Shown piece after piece: positions 1 to 11,340 of a DNA stretch of 64,000 bases. Below the pieces are notes generated by a model that did no database searches, had not been told where the DNA came from, and saw only the letters and a program-made list of their open reading frames with translations. The DNA comes from Terebella lapidaria (lineage: Eukaryota; Annelida; Polychaeta; Terebellida; Terebellidae): the NCBI GenBank assembly GCA_949152475.1, contig OX424555.1:72555499-72619498 (forward strand), written 5' to 3'. Position numbers and translations under genes: made by a program. How positions within the stretch are numbered: the first letter of the stretch is position 1; every line of letters starts with the position of its first letter.

Positions 1-900
1 TCGACAAAAGTGGCCATTTTTGTCGAAAAACGACCAATTTTGGACTTGGGCCATTTTCTCAAATACTGTCTAATCAGTTTTGAGATTCTTGTTTAGAAAG
101 ATTCCCCTCATATACCTCTGCGACAAGAATAAGTTTCGTCACCATTGTATCAATGGTCTGCATGTGACGGCCATTTTGATTTTTTCTTTGGGTACCTCCG
201 TCCTAGTTTTCAAGTTCACTGGACAAAAACGCTCATATCTCGCTTATCATTGACTTTATATTTTGGGAATCAATTGTGGGCATATAGGAAATGATATATG
301 CCAAATATTTTGATGACCTTGAATTCGACCTCTGACCTCATTTTCCAGGTCAGACCACAAAATGGGTAATATCTCGCTCATTATCGACTTTACAGCTTGG
401 GAATAAATTGTGGACATATAGGAAATGATATATGCTGAATATTCTCGTGATCTTGAATTTGAGCTTTGATCTCACTTCCGAGGTCAGAGCACAAAATGGC
501 TAATATCTCGCTTATTATCGACTTTATAAATTGGGAATCAATTGTGACCATATAGGAAATGTTGTATGCCGAATATTTTGATGATCCGAATTTGACATTT
601 GATCGTATTTTCAAGGTCATAACAAAATGGCTAATAAATCCTTGAAGATAGAGTTTTCTTAGCTTAGCGGTCCATATGTGTCATTTTCGATGAAAAATGG
701 GCAATTTTGGATTTGGGTGTCCAATTTCTCCAAAACTGTCTCATCAGTTTTGAGATTACTGTTTCAAAACATTTCTCTCATGTACCTCTATGGCATGTAT
801 AAGTTCCGTCGCATGACGTAAGTTTCGTCGTCTGCGTTTGGCGGCCATTTTGATTTTTACGGGTTGACGAACAAATTTTTGGGGGTCTCAAATCAAGCTA
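1..900. repeat. Fragment of a tandem-repeat-cored element (135-bp units)
   Basis: Three units of about 134-135 bp start near 231, 366 and 500. Each carries an 'atatctcgct..atcgac' box, 'gaatcaattgtg..catataggaaatgatat' and a 'gaccttgaatt..gacct' box. They are flanked on both sides (1-215 and 640-860) by a diverged domain of about 200 bp rich in 'ggccattttgattttt'. The same modules recur in the element at 3698-6137, so this is another copy of that family cut by the window edge. No coding potential was seen. Confidence 0.75.
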
Positions 901-940
901 CTATTCGTTTCGAGCCATTTCCAGCAAAAAAAAAATGTTT

Positions 941-2306
941 TTTTTTGGCCATTAAAAAAATTTGTCGGATTTGGAGAATTTAACCCAATTTTCCCTTCAT
1001 AATGGGAGCTTTGCGGGGTGAACTCCTAGAACACTTTTTCAAGATAGAGCCTAAGTGTTTGCACATTCAAATGGGAAATCATATATTACGGTTTGAATGG
1101 TGACCTTGAATTTGACTTTCAATGACTTTGGAAGGTCTTTTTGTAAAGAAAACCCGATGATTTTTTTTTTTTATTTGGCGGCCATTTTCTTCAAAATCTG
1201 TTCAAACAATCTGCCTCAAAATCATGCGTAAGATTCCCCTTATGGATCTTTGTGATGTGTATACGTTTTGTTGCTTTGAATCGATGGTCTGCGTGGGGCG
1301 GCCATTTTGATTTTTGACGAATCGGCAAAAAAAAAAATGTTTGTTCCAAATCAAGTCACTGGTCGTTTTGAATGATTTCCAGCCCAAAAAAAAAATGAAT
1401 ATATGTCATTAACCAGTGTTAACGGAAAAAACACATTTCAAAATGTAATTTGATATCGTATTATGGTCCATGTGGAAAATGTGTTTTCGGCAACATTTAC
1501 GAACATATGATAATAATAATATAATAATAAAATTTATTTAACGATGGTCCATGACGATAGGCAATTCTGCCTGTTTTCCCATCCCCCATCGAGTGACAAT
1601 TTTGAATGCACATTCGAATGGAGAAACCTTTGCGTTGTCAGGATGAAAATTCCACCTGCTTTGTGTCGATGACGGGGTTCGAACCCGCGTCACGTCACCA
1701 ACCGCCTTTGAGCTTCGTTGCTTCAAGAACCACCAGTCCTATCCACTCGGCCACAGACTAGGCGGTTAGAACAGACACGTTTTTATAAAATAGTTGAAGA
1801 TCAGTGTACAATTTATATTTTGGAAAATGAATACTATGTGCAATTCTCATGATATGTCGGTAAGCTACAGCACCCTTGGGGCTATGTTTTGCTTTGTTTT
1901 AGATATATATGGTGCATCATTTAGGGGCCGTTGCGATTAACCTTGCATTTAAATGCTCGATTTTGACTGATTGATTGCAAAATGTTTTTATTCAGTTAGT
2001 GGTGGACTACACACTTCTTGAAGAAAAAAAGTTTTTTTCTCTAGGAGGGCCCGGTCTTACATGATATATTCCTTGATGATCTTGTAATTAACCTACAATG
2101 CATTTTATTTGAATTTTTGATTTCGCTAGTTTTATGTTGTATTCCTGATGTCACATACATTATACTATAGGCCTCAAGTCCCTCATGTCTAAAATGTAAA
2201 CCATTCAGTGTTTCAAGCAAATTGGTTCGCATGTAGTGCTTATGATATTCGCTGGTGCTACGTGTATCTTGGTTTGTTGTCAAGGATATCATATTAAGCA
2301 TACATT
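941..2306. repeat. Tandem duplication, copy 1
   Basis: This segment is repeated directly at 2307-3680, with an offset of 1366 bp at its left end and 1375 bp further in because of small indels. By eye the copies differ only at a T-run, an insertion of a few bases after an A-run near 1397/2770 and a few substitutions. Each copy holds one SINE. The duplication is very recent or an assembly artefact. Confidence 0.85.
1510..1763 (-). mobile_element. tRNA-derived SINE (copy 1)
   Basis: Read on the minus strand, the element opens with a tRNA-like head. There is a box A-like TGGCCGAGTGG near 1744-1754 and a perfect box B GGTTCGAACCC near 1675-1685. The spacing, with an apparent long variable arm, suggests a type II tRNA (Ser or Leu) ancestor. 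A body of about 170 bp of non-tRNA sequence follows and the element ends in an (ATT)n-type tail at 1510-1533, as expected of a SINE mobilised by a LINE. It is not a functional tRNA gene because the cloverleaf is degenerate and continues into the body. It lies inside the duplicated segment, so it was copied with it rather than inserted twice. Confidence 0.75.
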
Positions 2307-3680
2307 TTTTTTGGCCATTAAAAAAATTTGTCGGATTTGGAGAATTTAACCCAATTTTCCCTTCATAATGGGAGCTTTGCGGGGTGAACTCCTAGAACAC
2401 TTTTTCAAGATAGAGCCTAAGTGTTTGCACATTCAAATGGGAAATCATATATTACGGTTTGAATGGTGACCTTGAATTTGACTTTCAATGACTTTGGAAG
2501 GTCTTTTTGTAAAGAAAACCCGATGATTTTTTTATTTTTATTTGGCGGCCATTTTCTTCAAAATCTGTTCAAACAATCTGCCTCAAAATCATGCGTAAGA
2601 TTCCCCTTATGGATCTTTGTGATGTGTATACGTTTTGTTGCTTTGAATCGATGGTCTGCGTGGGGCGGCCATTTTGATTTTTGACGAATCGGCAAAAAAA
2701 AAAATGTTTGTTCCAAATCAAGTCACTGGTCGTTTTGAATGATTTCCAGCCCAAAAAAAAAATCCCCCTTTGAATATATGTCATTAACCAGTGTTAACGG
2801 AAAAAACACATTTCAAAATGTAATTTGATATCGTATTATGGTCCATGTGGAAAATGTGTTTTCGGCAACATTTACGAACATATGATAATAATAATATAAT
2901 AATAAAATTTATTTAACGATGGTCCATGACGATAGGCAATTCTGCCTGTTTTCCCATCCCCCATCGAGTGACAATTTTGAATGCACATTCGAATGGAGAA
3001 ACCTTTGCGTTGTCAGGATGAAAATTCCACCTGCTTTGTGTCGATGACGGGGTTCGAACCCGCGTCACGTCACCAACCGCCTTTGAGCTTCGTTGCTTCA
3101 AGAACCACCAGTCCTATCCACTCGGCCACAGACTAGGCGGTTAGAACAGACACGTTTTTATAAAATAGTTGAAGATCAGTGTACAATTTATATTTTGGAA
3201 AATGAATACTATGTGCAATTCTCATGATATGTCGGTAAGCTACAGCACCCTTGGGGCTATGTTTTGCTTTGTTTTAGATATATATGGTGCATCATTTAGG
3301 GGCCGTTGCGATTAACCTTGCATTTAAATGCTCGATTTTGACTGATTGATTGCAAAATGTTTTTATTCAGTTAGTGGTGGACTACACACTTCTTGAAGAG
3401 AAAGAGTTTTTTTCTCTAGGAGGGCCCGGTCTTACATGATATATTCCTTGATGATCTTGTAATTAACCTACAATGCATTTTATTTGAATTTTTGATTTCG
3501 CTAGTTTTATGTTGTATTCCTGATGTCACATACATTATACTATAGGCCTCAAGTCCCTCATGTCTAAAATGTAAACCATTCAGTGTTTCAAGCAAATTGG
3601 TTCCCATGTAGTGCTTATGATATTCGCTGGTGCTACGTGTATCTTGGTTTGTTGTCAAGGATATCATATTAAGCATACAT
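2307..3680. repeat. Tandem duplication, copy 2
   Basis: Direct second copy of 941-2306. It ends at the shared 'aagcatacat', after which the sequence becomes unique and leads into the terminal hairpin of the element at 3698. Confidence 0.85.
2885..3138 (-). mobile_element. tRNA-derived SINE (copy 2)
   Basis: Copy of the SINE at 1510-1763, shifted by 1375 bp, with the same box A-like and box B motifs and the same (ATT)n tail at the low-coordinate end. I saw no difference between the two SINEs. Confidence 0.75.
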
Positions 3681-3738
3681 GTTTGCAACCGTATATTAGG
3701 TTACCGGACCTATGGTCCGATAACCTATTGGCATGGCG

Positions 3739-3811
3739 TTGCGTCCGTCGTCCGTCGTCCGTCGTCGTCCGTCGGCGTCCGTCGGCGTCCGTTGTCGTCG
3801 TCGTCGTCCAC
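3739..3811. repeat. GTCCGTCG/GTC microsatellite-like tract
   Basis: A run of imperfect GTCCGTCG and GTC repeats follows the terminal hairpin of the composite element. A comparable GC-rich CCG/CGT tract follows the palindromic head of the element at 45833. Confidence 0.85.
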
Positions 3812-4159
3812 ATTTTTATCTTTTTTGTTTACAGGCGAATATTTCTGAAATTTTGCACAAAAATACTTAAAAATAATTCAAGAAGGAGGTATTTTTTAGT
3901 TTTTTGATTTTCGCATTTTTTTCAAAATGGCGGCCGTTTTCGACGAAAAATGCCTGATTTTGGACTTTGGCGGTCATTTTCTCAAAATCTGTTCAGTAAC
4001 TTTTTTTCTTTTTGATAAATAACACTCCTCATATGTACTCCTATGATGTCTATAAATTTCGTTGCGCTTGAATCGCTCGAAGTGGGCCATTTTGGCCCAA
4101 ACTCGGCTCAAATGGGACTTTCCCATGTTAAATTCTCCTATGCTTTATAATGGGACACA

Positions 4160-4500
4160 TTATGCCTAATATCTCACTTGATATTGAGATTAGAGACTAG
4201 GAGTCAATTGTGGACCTATAGGAAATGATATATGCTGAATATTCTCGTGACCTTGAATTTGACCTCTGACCTCACTTTCAAGGTCAGAGCACAAAATGGC
4301 TTATATCTCGCTTATTATCGACTCTACAGCTTAGTAATCAATTGTGGACATATAGGAAATGATATATTCTGAATATTCTCGTGACCTTGAATTTGACCTC
4401 TGACCTCAGTTTCAAGGTCAGAGCACAAAATGGCTTATATCTCGCTTATTATCGACTCTACAGCTTAGGAATCAATTGTGGACATATAGGAAATGATATA
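4160..4500. repeat. 135-bp tandem repeats, block 1
   Basis: Units begin near 4168, 4303 and 4438, each starting with 'atatctc'. The third is cut at 4500 by the LINE insertion and resumes at 5515. Confidence 0.85.
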
Positions 4501-5514
4501 ATAATATTTTTATTCCTTTATAGTCACATCGTGTCGACCATATATAACACATGAAAAACAGAAACATATATATGTGCGTGACACCCAGCCCATGCGGACT
4601 TATGAGTGACTCTAAAACCATATGAAAAAGATACGGTCGGTGAGTACATTATGATAATGAATGAATACTAACGATAGATGGATACATTATGACACATATA
4701 ACAAATTTTTCCTTTCAAACCACGCCTGTACAATAAAATGAATGAGCTCAGTACATTTATATTCCATCAAATACTTTAGTTTGGTAACAGGGTCCGAAAT
4801 ATTAGTATAAGTAGGTTCATTTCTTTCAAATATACTATCTCTAAACTTGGAATATACTTCACAATCAAATATAAAATGTAATTCATCCTCTACTGATTTT
4901 TTACTACATAACTTACAAATTCTTTCATCTATGTGTAACGTTCTTAATTTGCCAGTATCGGTATCTCTGACATTACAGTATCGTCCAGTTTCTATATGTA
5001 AGCCCAATATACCACATCTAAGTTGAGCATACAGAGATCTTTTATATTTTGGAATACACCTGGTCACATATATTTCTACCCCAAATTCAGGCTTGAGTTT
5101 ACAATATAATCTTAATTTTGGCTTTGCAGCAACTGACACTTTCCATTCTTGAGCCATTATATGCATGAGTTTGTTTTTTACACTGTCAATATTAAATAAT
5201 TGTCTACGTTTATACACATTAGTCATACCAATTATAGCACTGATTTGTTGTATATTTTCACACCAATTACCAATCTGTTTACAATACATATACTGGAACA
5301 CTATTTTAGTTAACCTAGTCATATCCATTTTAATAAGACGATTCCAGAACCTCAACATCGAGATATACCTTTTAAATTTGATATAAATCCAACCCATATC
5401 ACCATATAAAGCAGGTATTGGAGCAAATCTGTGTAAACCCAGGAAATATCTCATAGCTCTATGTACAATAATATCACTTTTCAGATAATCACCAAATCCC
5501 CATACTTCCCCATA
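4501..5514 (-). mobile_element. 5'-truncated LINE inserted in the 135-bp array
   Basis: The satellite unit 'gatata|tgctg' is interrupted exactly here. It stops at 4500 and resumes at about 5515, with ATATA on both sides (4496-4500 and 5515-5519) as a short candidate target duplication. The insert is on the minus strand, with its A/T-rich 3' end at the low coordinate and its truncated 5' end at about 5514. It encodes only a LINE C-terminus. Confidence 0.75.
4687..5514 (-). pseudogene. C-terminal part of a non-LTR retrotransposon ORF2 (after the RT)
   Basis: The open frame runs about 275 codons to a stop at 4687. Near its start is the phrase RYFLGLHRFAP..ALYGDMGW, followed by R..MLRFWNRL. Towards the end is a zinc-knuckle-like CKLC, then HFIFDC, a pattern I know from the C-terminal tails of metazoan LINE ORF2 proteins. 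No reverse transcriptase or endonuclease motifs are present, so this is a dead 5'-truncated copy. Upstream codons up to 5574 are open only because they read through satellite DNA and are not part of the protein. I do not assign a LINE clade. Confidence 0.7.
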
Positions 5515-6090
5515 ATATATGCTGAATATTCTGATGACCTTGAATTTGACCTTCGACCTCATTTTCAAGGTCACAGGACAAAATGGCTAATATCTCGCTT
5601 GTTATCGACTTTACAGCTTAGCAATCAATTATGAACATATAGGAAATGATATATGCAGATTATTGTCATGACCTTGAATTTGACCTTTGACCTCATTTTC
5701 AAGGTCACAGGACAAAATGGCTAATATCTCACTTATTATCGATTTTACAGCTTAGGAATCAATTGTGGACATATAGGAAATGATATATGCTGAATATTCT
5801 CGTGACCTTGAATTTGACCTCTGACCTCATTTCTAAGGTCCAAGGACAAACTGGCTCATATCTTGCTCCTCTATTGACTGTATGGCTTGGGAATCAATTG
5901 TGGACATGATATACATGATATAGAAAATGATATACACTGAATATTTTGATGACCTTGAATTTGACCTTTGCCCCTTCATTTTCAAGGCTACAGCATAAAA
6001 TTGCTAATCTCTCTCTGATTATTGAACTGACAGCTTAGCAATCAACTGTGGACATGAATATGCTGAATATTCTCTTGACCTTGAATTCAA
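5515..6090. repeat. 135-bp tandem repeats, block 2
   Basis: Further units start near 5587, 5724, 5859 and 6006, spaced about 135-147 bp, continuing the array after the LINE. They become degenerate towards the right TIR. Confidence 0.85.
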
Positions 6091-6137
6091 CCAGTGACCT
6101 GGCTAATACCTAAAATATTAAACATGTCCGGTAACCT

Positions 6138-6714
6138 ATCTTTGGCCCTTGGCCTAATTTTTTTTTTGGGACTAGTATCAACGTTTGCGTATGGGATCGA
6201 TTGGTTATTACTTCAATTTATGGAAGGGCAGATTGCCACGGTTTATTGCTTAATAATTTATAGGCATAATCTCTCTTTCACCACGGTTAATGCATATAGA
6301 GTGCACATAACTCTATGAACCGAAAGTAGGTGGTCTAATAAAACAGATTTACGAGTGTACCAAGGGCTTCATATTTATATATTTATGAACCTCCCCCATC
6401 CATTGGTATTTTGAAGAATATTAAAACTGACAAATAGTGATAGCAAATTATATAGAAGTGGCTGTTGTTTCTCTGTATGACTCATCCTTTGACCATAGAA
6501 TTTGATGTCTGATTGCAACAATCGTGTTGGGAGAATGAGGATTCATATTCTGGCAAGTTCTTTATCATACATGATACCTCGAATTACCTGGAAAACAAGA
6601 GTATTATATGAAATACGTCAAATTGCCCCGAAGCCATATCGAGCGAAATCAGCCAATTGTGGCCGGGGGTTTCAAGGGCCTTAGAAGCCAAAGCCTCGTC
6701 CGCCGTACAGGTTT
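6138..6714. other. Non-coding stretch, nothing recognised
   Basis: AT-rich sequence with short open frames only. 'ggaccgggg'-type GC-rich wording near 6660-6710 leads into the repeat at 6715. Confidence 0.5.
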
Positions 6715-8345
6715 TCATGTGAACGCTCTACAGGTTGCAAATCTTAACCGATTCTAATATTTTTTTTATATATACGTATCTTATGATAAGATCCCGACAC
6801 CAATCGACTTTAGTTGCCACAGCAACCAAATTGGCCGATTGTCGACACGTTTTGTGCTCAAATTAGTAAGCTTAAAACACATGGTTTGTGAACCCTTTAC
6901 AAGTGGAAGTGTTCGATGAATGATGATGAAATCGTACATGTTCGATGAGAAAGACCGTCACGGTCCCGCGAAACCTATTGTTTTCCACTTTGACATATGT
7001 GACCACTCCAATACCCTGTACTATAGAAGCAAATGGCAATGAATTCTTAGTATTACTAGATAGTCTATTATTGACCACAATAAAAATAGTTAAACAAGAA
7101 ATATTTATTATTGGCTCAACAAGGTAAAAGTTCTGTCCAGTAGAGATTACATGGCTGTAATCAAATAAGTTAACTTTTTTTGCTAGTTTAGTCTGTTATT
7201 GACCACAATAAAAATACATTAGCTAAGACAAGAAACATTTATTATTGAGCTCAACAAGATGAAGGTTTTGTCCAGTAGAAATTTTATGGACGTATATGAA
7301 TAAGGTAACATTAGTTTTACTATTGACCACAGTAAAACTAGACTTTAATAAAGTCTAACTATGGTCTCAGAACTCATTTCTAACACACGGAAGAGAACAT
7401 CGCACTGATCATTGTGGTTTTTACTGCATTTCATTATCATAATTAGTTCAAAAGTTATGAGGATAGTATTATAAGGAGCATTCATGACGTCACAACGGGA
7501 ACACATGTTAATTAGCTATATAAAAGTCTTGAAAATTTTTGACTAAAGATATCAGCTTAATACAATATCTTTAATGTTCAACATGAAATATAAACAGTAT
7601 GTAGTTATCTTAATTGGTTATCATGGTAACCGTTCTTCCGATAAAGCCCATAGAAACCATGCTTGCTAGGGGCCTTTATGCCATTATTGTTCTATTATGT
7701 GGCTCAAGAAAGTAAAAATATCAATTATCTTCATTTATTCATCTCAATTTTACTTTTAGCCTGTGAGTTACGCCCTTATCAACCATGGTTGCTAGGGGCA
7801 AGTATCAAAGGAATGGTTGCTATGCTGGTGTACCACTCTACATAATCATGTAATAAATTTACATATATAGCTACATATTCCAATAATATACATTTGTCAT
7901 ACCATGTAAATCAACGTCAGAATGACACTCTGAGTCACTAATTAAAATCAATATCCCGGTGTGACGTCATGAATACTAATTATAGCTATATTATAGCTAA
8001 TGAGGCAAAATATCACACTGAAAATATGGCCTAAATTGCCGGAAAAATTTCGATAACTAATGAAGATAAATCGATTTTGTAAAAAACAATGTGTTTATTT
8101 TCAATGTGTTCTTCAATATAAAATATAAAATTCGAACATCTGTTTTGACTTTACTTGGGCTTCAAGACAAGAAACGTTTATAGTTGAAGGTTCTGTCCGG
8201 TAGATATTTAATCACTGGAACCGAATAAGTAGTTAGGACAAGAAACATTCGTTATTGGGCTCAACAAGGTGAAGGTTCCGGTCAGCAGAAGTTTTATGGT
8301 TGTTGTAATAATGGTCATATTATGAAGTAAGTTAACATAAAATTT
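6715..8345. repeat. Dispersed repeat with modules of about 112 bp (second copy at 45833-46765)
   Basis: The head 'gtgaacgctctacaggttgcaa', the 'gatcccgacaccaatcga' box and 'gttgcc..agcaacc' match 45925-46040. Downstream, modules carry 'ttgaccacaataaaaat', 'aagaaacatttattattg', 'ctcaacaaggt' and 'ttctgtccagtag'. They are seen at about 7070-7190, 7195-7335 and 8165-8345. An inverted pair, ATTCATGACGTCACAMCGGGA at about 7480-7500 and again reversed at about 7960-7985, surrounds the middle. Neither reading direction gives a convincing protein. Confidence 0.65.
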
Positions 8346-8539
8346 TGCTAGTTGAGTCTATCAATAGTTTGGGGGCGACAGGGATGATAGGGCTACGCAG
8401 GATACACCCAGCGGTCGTCAGCGACCGGAGAGCGTCTACTTTATGTGATAGCTTCTGGACCCCCTTGAGTTTTAATTCCACATAAAATTACGCAAGTCCG
8501 GCCCCTCCTAGCCCCAGCCCTCTGGATCTTCAATGCATA
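8346..8539. repeat. Repeat fragment with a CGGTCG/CGACCG hairpin
   Basis: 'gatgatagggctacg..gatacaccca' is followed by CGGTCG (8412-8417), loop TCAG, CGACCG (8422-8427) and 'agcgtct'. The same ordered motifs occur at 49145-49203 with an identical stem and a different loop, TAGG. Confidence 0.65.
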
Positions 8540-9190
8540 CATGTTAATAATACCAGTTTTCATCCGTAAATAGACGTGACTCGTGAACTCGTGACGTGAC
8601 TTGTATCATCCCTGTATTTCCAACTACCGGTAAAATAAAATAATGAAATATACACATATATAATGTATGTAAATGTTCAGAACTATAGTTCCGAATGAGA
8701 TAATCAAGCGAGGAAATATAGAGTATGTTTTTGAAGTTCACAAATTATAAATAACGATTTTCAATCATAACGATCAAACCTATTAAACATATAATTGTTC
8801 ATGCATACAAAGGACAACTAGTCCTGTACGATATTTCCCAAAATAACATCTCCTAAGAGCTATAAGTTGCAAGACGAGTAGATGTTGGAGGTGTAATTGG
8901 TATCAAGTTTCCCACATTTCCAGCCATCAGACTGTCTCTCTCATTGCAAACTCAAGTTCCAGTTACAAAACCAATTTTGAGTTACTCTTGTAAACTCATC
9001 AGAACACTTCGCACTAATAGTAAGAAACTTGTCTGGATACCTATATATAAACCAGTTATATTTAGTATCCCTTTGAAAATAAACAATGAAGATTGTACAA
9101 TTCAACATAATGACGTGTTCACCTTCCATCACAAGTGATTGTAATTTGAGTAAAATGTCAATGTCATTCCTGTCAAACGTTAATAAACAT
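8540..9190 (-). repeat. Family A dispersed repeat (minus copy)
   Basis: The reverse complement matches 59380-59580. Landmarks are 'gttggaggtgtaattggtat' at about 8884, 'ccaaaataacatct' at about 8840 and 'ccagttacaaaacca' near 8958. Family A is a non-coding repeat; in this window its parts join head to tail and recur in both orientations. Short open frames here are incidental. Confidence 0.65.
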
Positions 9191-9298
9191 GAATCATACA
9201 GGGTTGTCGTTTAATACGCAATACGTTGATTGGGATTGAAAATGGTGGAAACGGATGGAATATTATGTTGATGGAATATTATGACTTAATGATTACAG

Positions 9299-9468
9299 TG
9301 GTCCCCCTCAAATAAGACCCCCCCCGTCTATAAAAACTTCCCCCTCGTTAATGACCTTTTCCTATGGCCCTAAGATGACTTTAACATGTAAAGGATCTCT
9401 CTAATAAGATTCCCTCGTAGATAAAACCTCAATTCTGTGGCAAAAGAGATTTTATGTGAGAGGGACCA
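9299..9468. mobile_element. Small MITE-like element (about 170 bp)
   Basis: The left end TGGTCCCCCTCAAATAAG is matched in inverse by the right end 'ttatgtgagagggacca' (9452-9468), with a few mismatches. The interior repeats 'taataaga..ccctcgt' motifs. No reliable target duplication was seen. Confidence 0.55.
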
Positions 9469-9814
9469 ATGTACCACAGGATTTTCGTGTTAATGACACC
9501 ACGACAACAGCCATCCTCTACAAAGCTGGGAATCAAGTGAATTCATACCCTTAGTTTCATGTCAGGGAAACTGTCTTGTGATAAAATGGTAAACTTCGAA
9601 CTGTCCAATAGTGATAGCAATATGTAAAATGGTGGTTGTCACGTTGTCAGTGTCACTTGCTGTCTGCAGTAGTATTGCGAATTTTGAATGTGAAATTCTG
9701 ATCGGGAGATTGAGAGTAAGTTACCAGTAATACCAGGCAGCCTTTAACGCAGTACGCTACAAACAGGGAGGTAATGAATTCTCAAAATTTAAAAGTTATA
9801 TCTTGAATATTATC

Positions 9815-10087
9815 TCTTCAAAATAATGTATTATATAGAGTAACTGATCAGCATTCTAATACTGAAAAGAAAATAGGGGGTCACCGTGCTGGTTTCTTCG
9901 ACATATTCGATAAAAAATCATAAACATTTACTATAATGACTTAATTTATGGTATTTTTACAAATTTTTTTGCCCATGATCACATCTCGCACCTTGTTTTC
10001 CAAGAGAACGGATACGGTGACCCCCTATTTTCTCTTCAGTTTTAGGATGCTGGTCAGTCACTCTTTAAAACATGTCATTTTGAAGCT
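9815..10087. mobile_element. Foldback element with arms of about 78 bp
   Basis: The left arm (9815-9893) contains 'gatcagcattctaa', 'gaaaagaaaataggg' and 'gtcaccgt'. The right arm (about 10010-10087) carries the inverse of each in the mirrored order. The arms differ at scattered positions, so the copy is old. The spacer is about 115 bp and has no coding capacity. Confidence 0.7.
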
Positions 10088-10129
10088 CTAGATTTTGTCA
10101 ATACAGTCATTTATTTTGAAAAACTCTTT

Positions 10130-11340
10130 GACCTCCTCCCCTCACTGTTTGGAGCGGACTACCTTAACTGTCAAGGATTTGGATTTATGTGTTGGCCAAG
10201 TAATCAAAGTTAGGAAAGTTTGCTAGATTCGTTAGAAATTGTTCAATTGCCTGAGCAGTTGATTACATTTCGGTGTTGTTTGTCCATATGTGTAAGAGCT
10301 CTAATATATCATCCTGTTTGCCGAAGCTGCATTAATCCAATATCCTCCAGCTGACTAACGAAGTATTAACGATACAATGTCAATGTCCCGGTAGCTCCTA
10401 AGGATTCTGGTGTCTATGATGTATGGTGATCTCACAAACTATCAAACACAACACTTGGCGTGGATAACGCTATTTCCCAGTGGTAATGTGGCATGCGAAC
10501 AAATGATCTCTATCGAGTGATTCAGATCTGGGATAATCACATAGCTATTTGTTTCCATAGCTATTTTTACTGGTGAAGGTTTTTACGGGTGACCGTGCAT
10601 ATGGTGACATTATACCATAATGGTCTCAACATATCTAACTCGGATGTCAGTAGGCTACGTGTTCCTTACGTCACTGTAACGATTAGAAACATCTCTCCTA
10701 TCTCATTTTTCTTTTGTACTTTTACAACCCCGTAAATGAGAATTGTTGTTGTAAAATCCTGACCATCAGGTATTAGACACTATGTTCGTAGGAGTTACAA
10801 ATTAAGACATTGAGATTTGTATGAAGAACACTAGTATACTAGTCACAATGCTAGGTGATCGTTGTTGACTGGTTCATCGTACACCCAGTCATCATCACGT
10901 CATCCTGTAGCAATTTATCTCCAAGTTCAAGTACAGACTCTCCAATAGAGGTTAATCTTAAGTGCGCTGCAAACAGATTGGATCGTGGAAGACTTGCAGC
11001 CAAATTGTGTCAAGTTTTAGTATTTGTGGTATTTGGTTCAATCAGTAGATATTCCGAACGTCCGTGGGTAATATGTTCCTAAATGGTTGGTTTATTTTCC
11101 GGACGTCGTGAAAGCCTCAAGTGGTAGCAGGGAGGCTCCGATGTAGAGAATAACTCTGTTGTTCTCTGCTTTGGATATTTCTTGTGGGTGGTATAATGCA
11201 ATGAAATGGAGCAAATAGTTTCGTGATTGGTACAATTCACAATGAAATTTTGAACAAATTTATATAACCAGAAGCAGTGTGCAAGTGATCGTTTAACATC
11301 AAATGCCGGAGAGATCACTCGTTGTGACCAGAATGTTCCC
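10130..11340 (-). repeat. Family A dispersed repeat (minus copy)
   Basis: The reverse complement matches the + copies at 39530-40100 and 49900-50470. 'gctgcattaatccaatatcctcc' lies at about 10326. At 10855-11020 are 'cacccagtcatc', 'agtacagactctcca' and 'cttgcagccaaattgtgtcaag'. Divergence is visible throughout, so this copy is old. Confidence 0.6.

Larger units (their letters stand above)
3698..6137. mobile_element. Composite non-autonomous element with 12-bp TIRs and a tandem-repeat core
   Basis: The left end AGGTTACCGGAC (3698-3709) is matched by its inverse GTCCGGTAACCT at 6126-6137. The left end also folds on itself: GGTTACCGGACC, a TAT loop, then GGTCCGATAACC (3699-3725). Inside, in order, are a GTC-rich tract, a domain of about 200 bp rich in 'ggccattttggcc', and seven units of about 135 bp in two blocks interrupted by a LINE insertion. 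I found no transposase. Terminal palindromes with a tandem-repeat core resemble the non-autonomous 'pearl'/Helentron-type elements of bivalves, but this assignment is inference. No clear target duplication was found. Confidence 0.6.

Noticed and set aside
1664..1763. Possible functional tRNA gene on the minus strand
   Set aside because: Boxes A and B are present, but the cloverleaf is degenerate and the sequence continues into a SINE body with an (ATT)n tail.
3611..3907. 98-codon plus-strand frame
   Set aside because: It reads through the terminal hairpin and the GTC repeat tract of a non-coding element; the Arg/Val-rich peptide is a repeat artefact.
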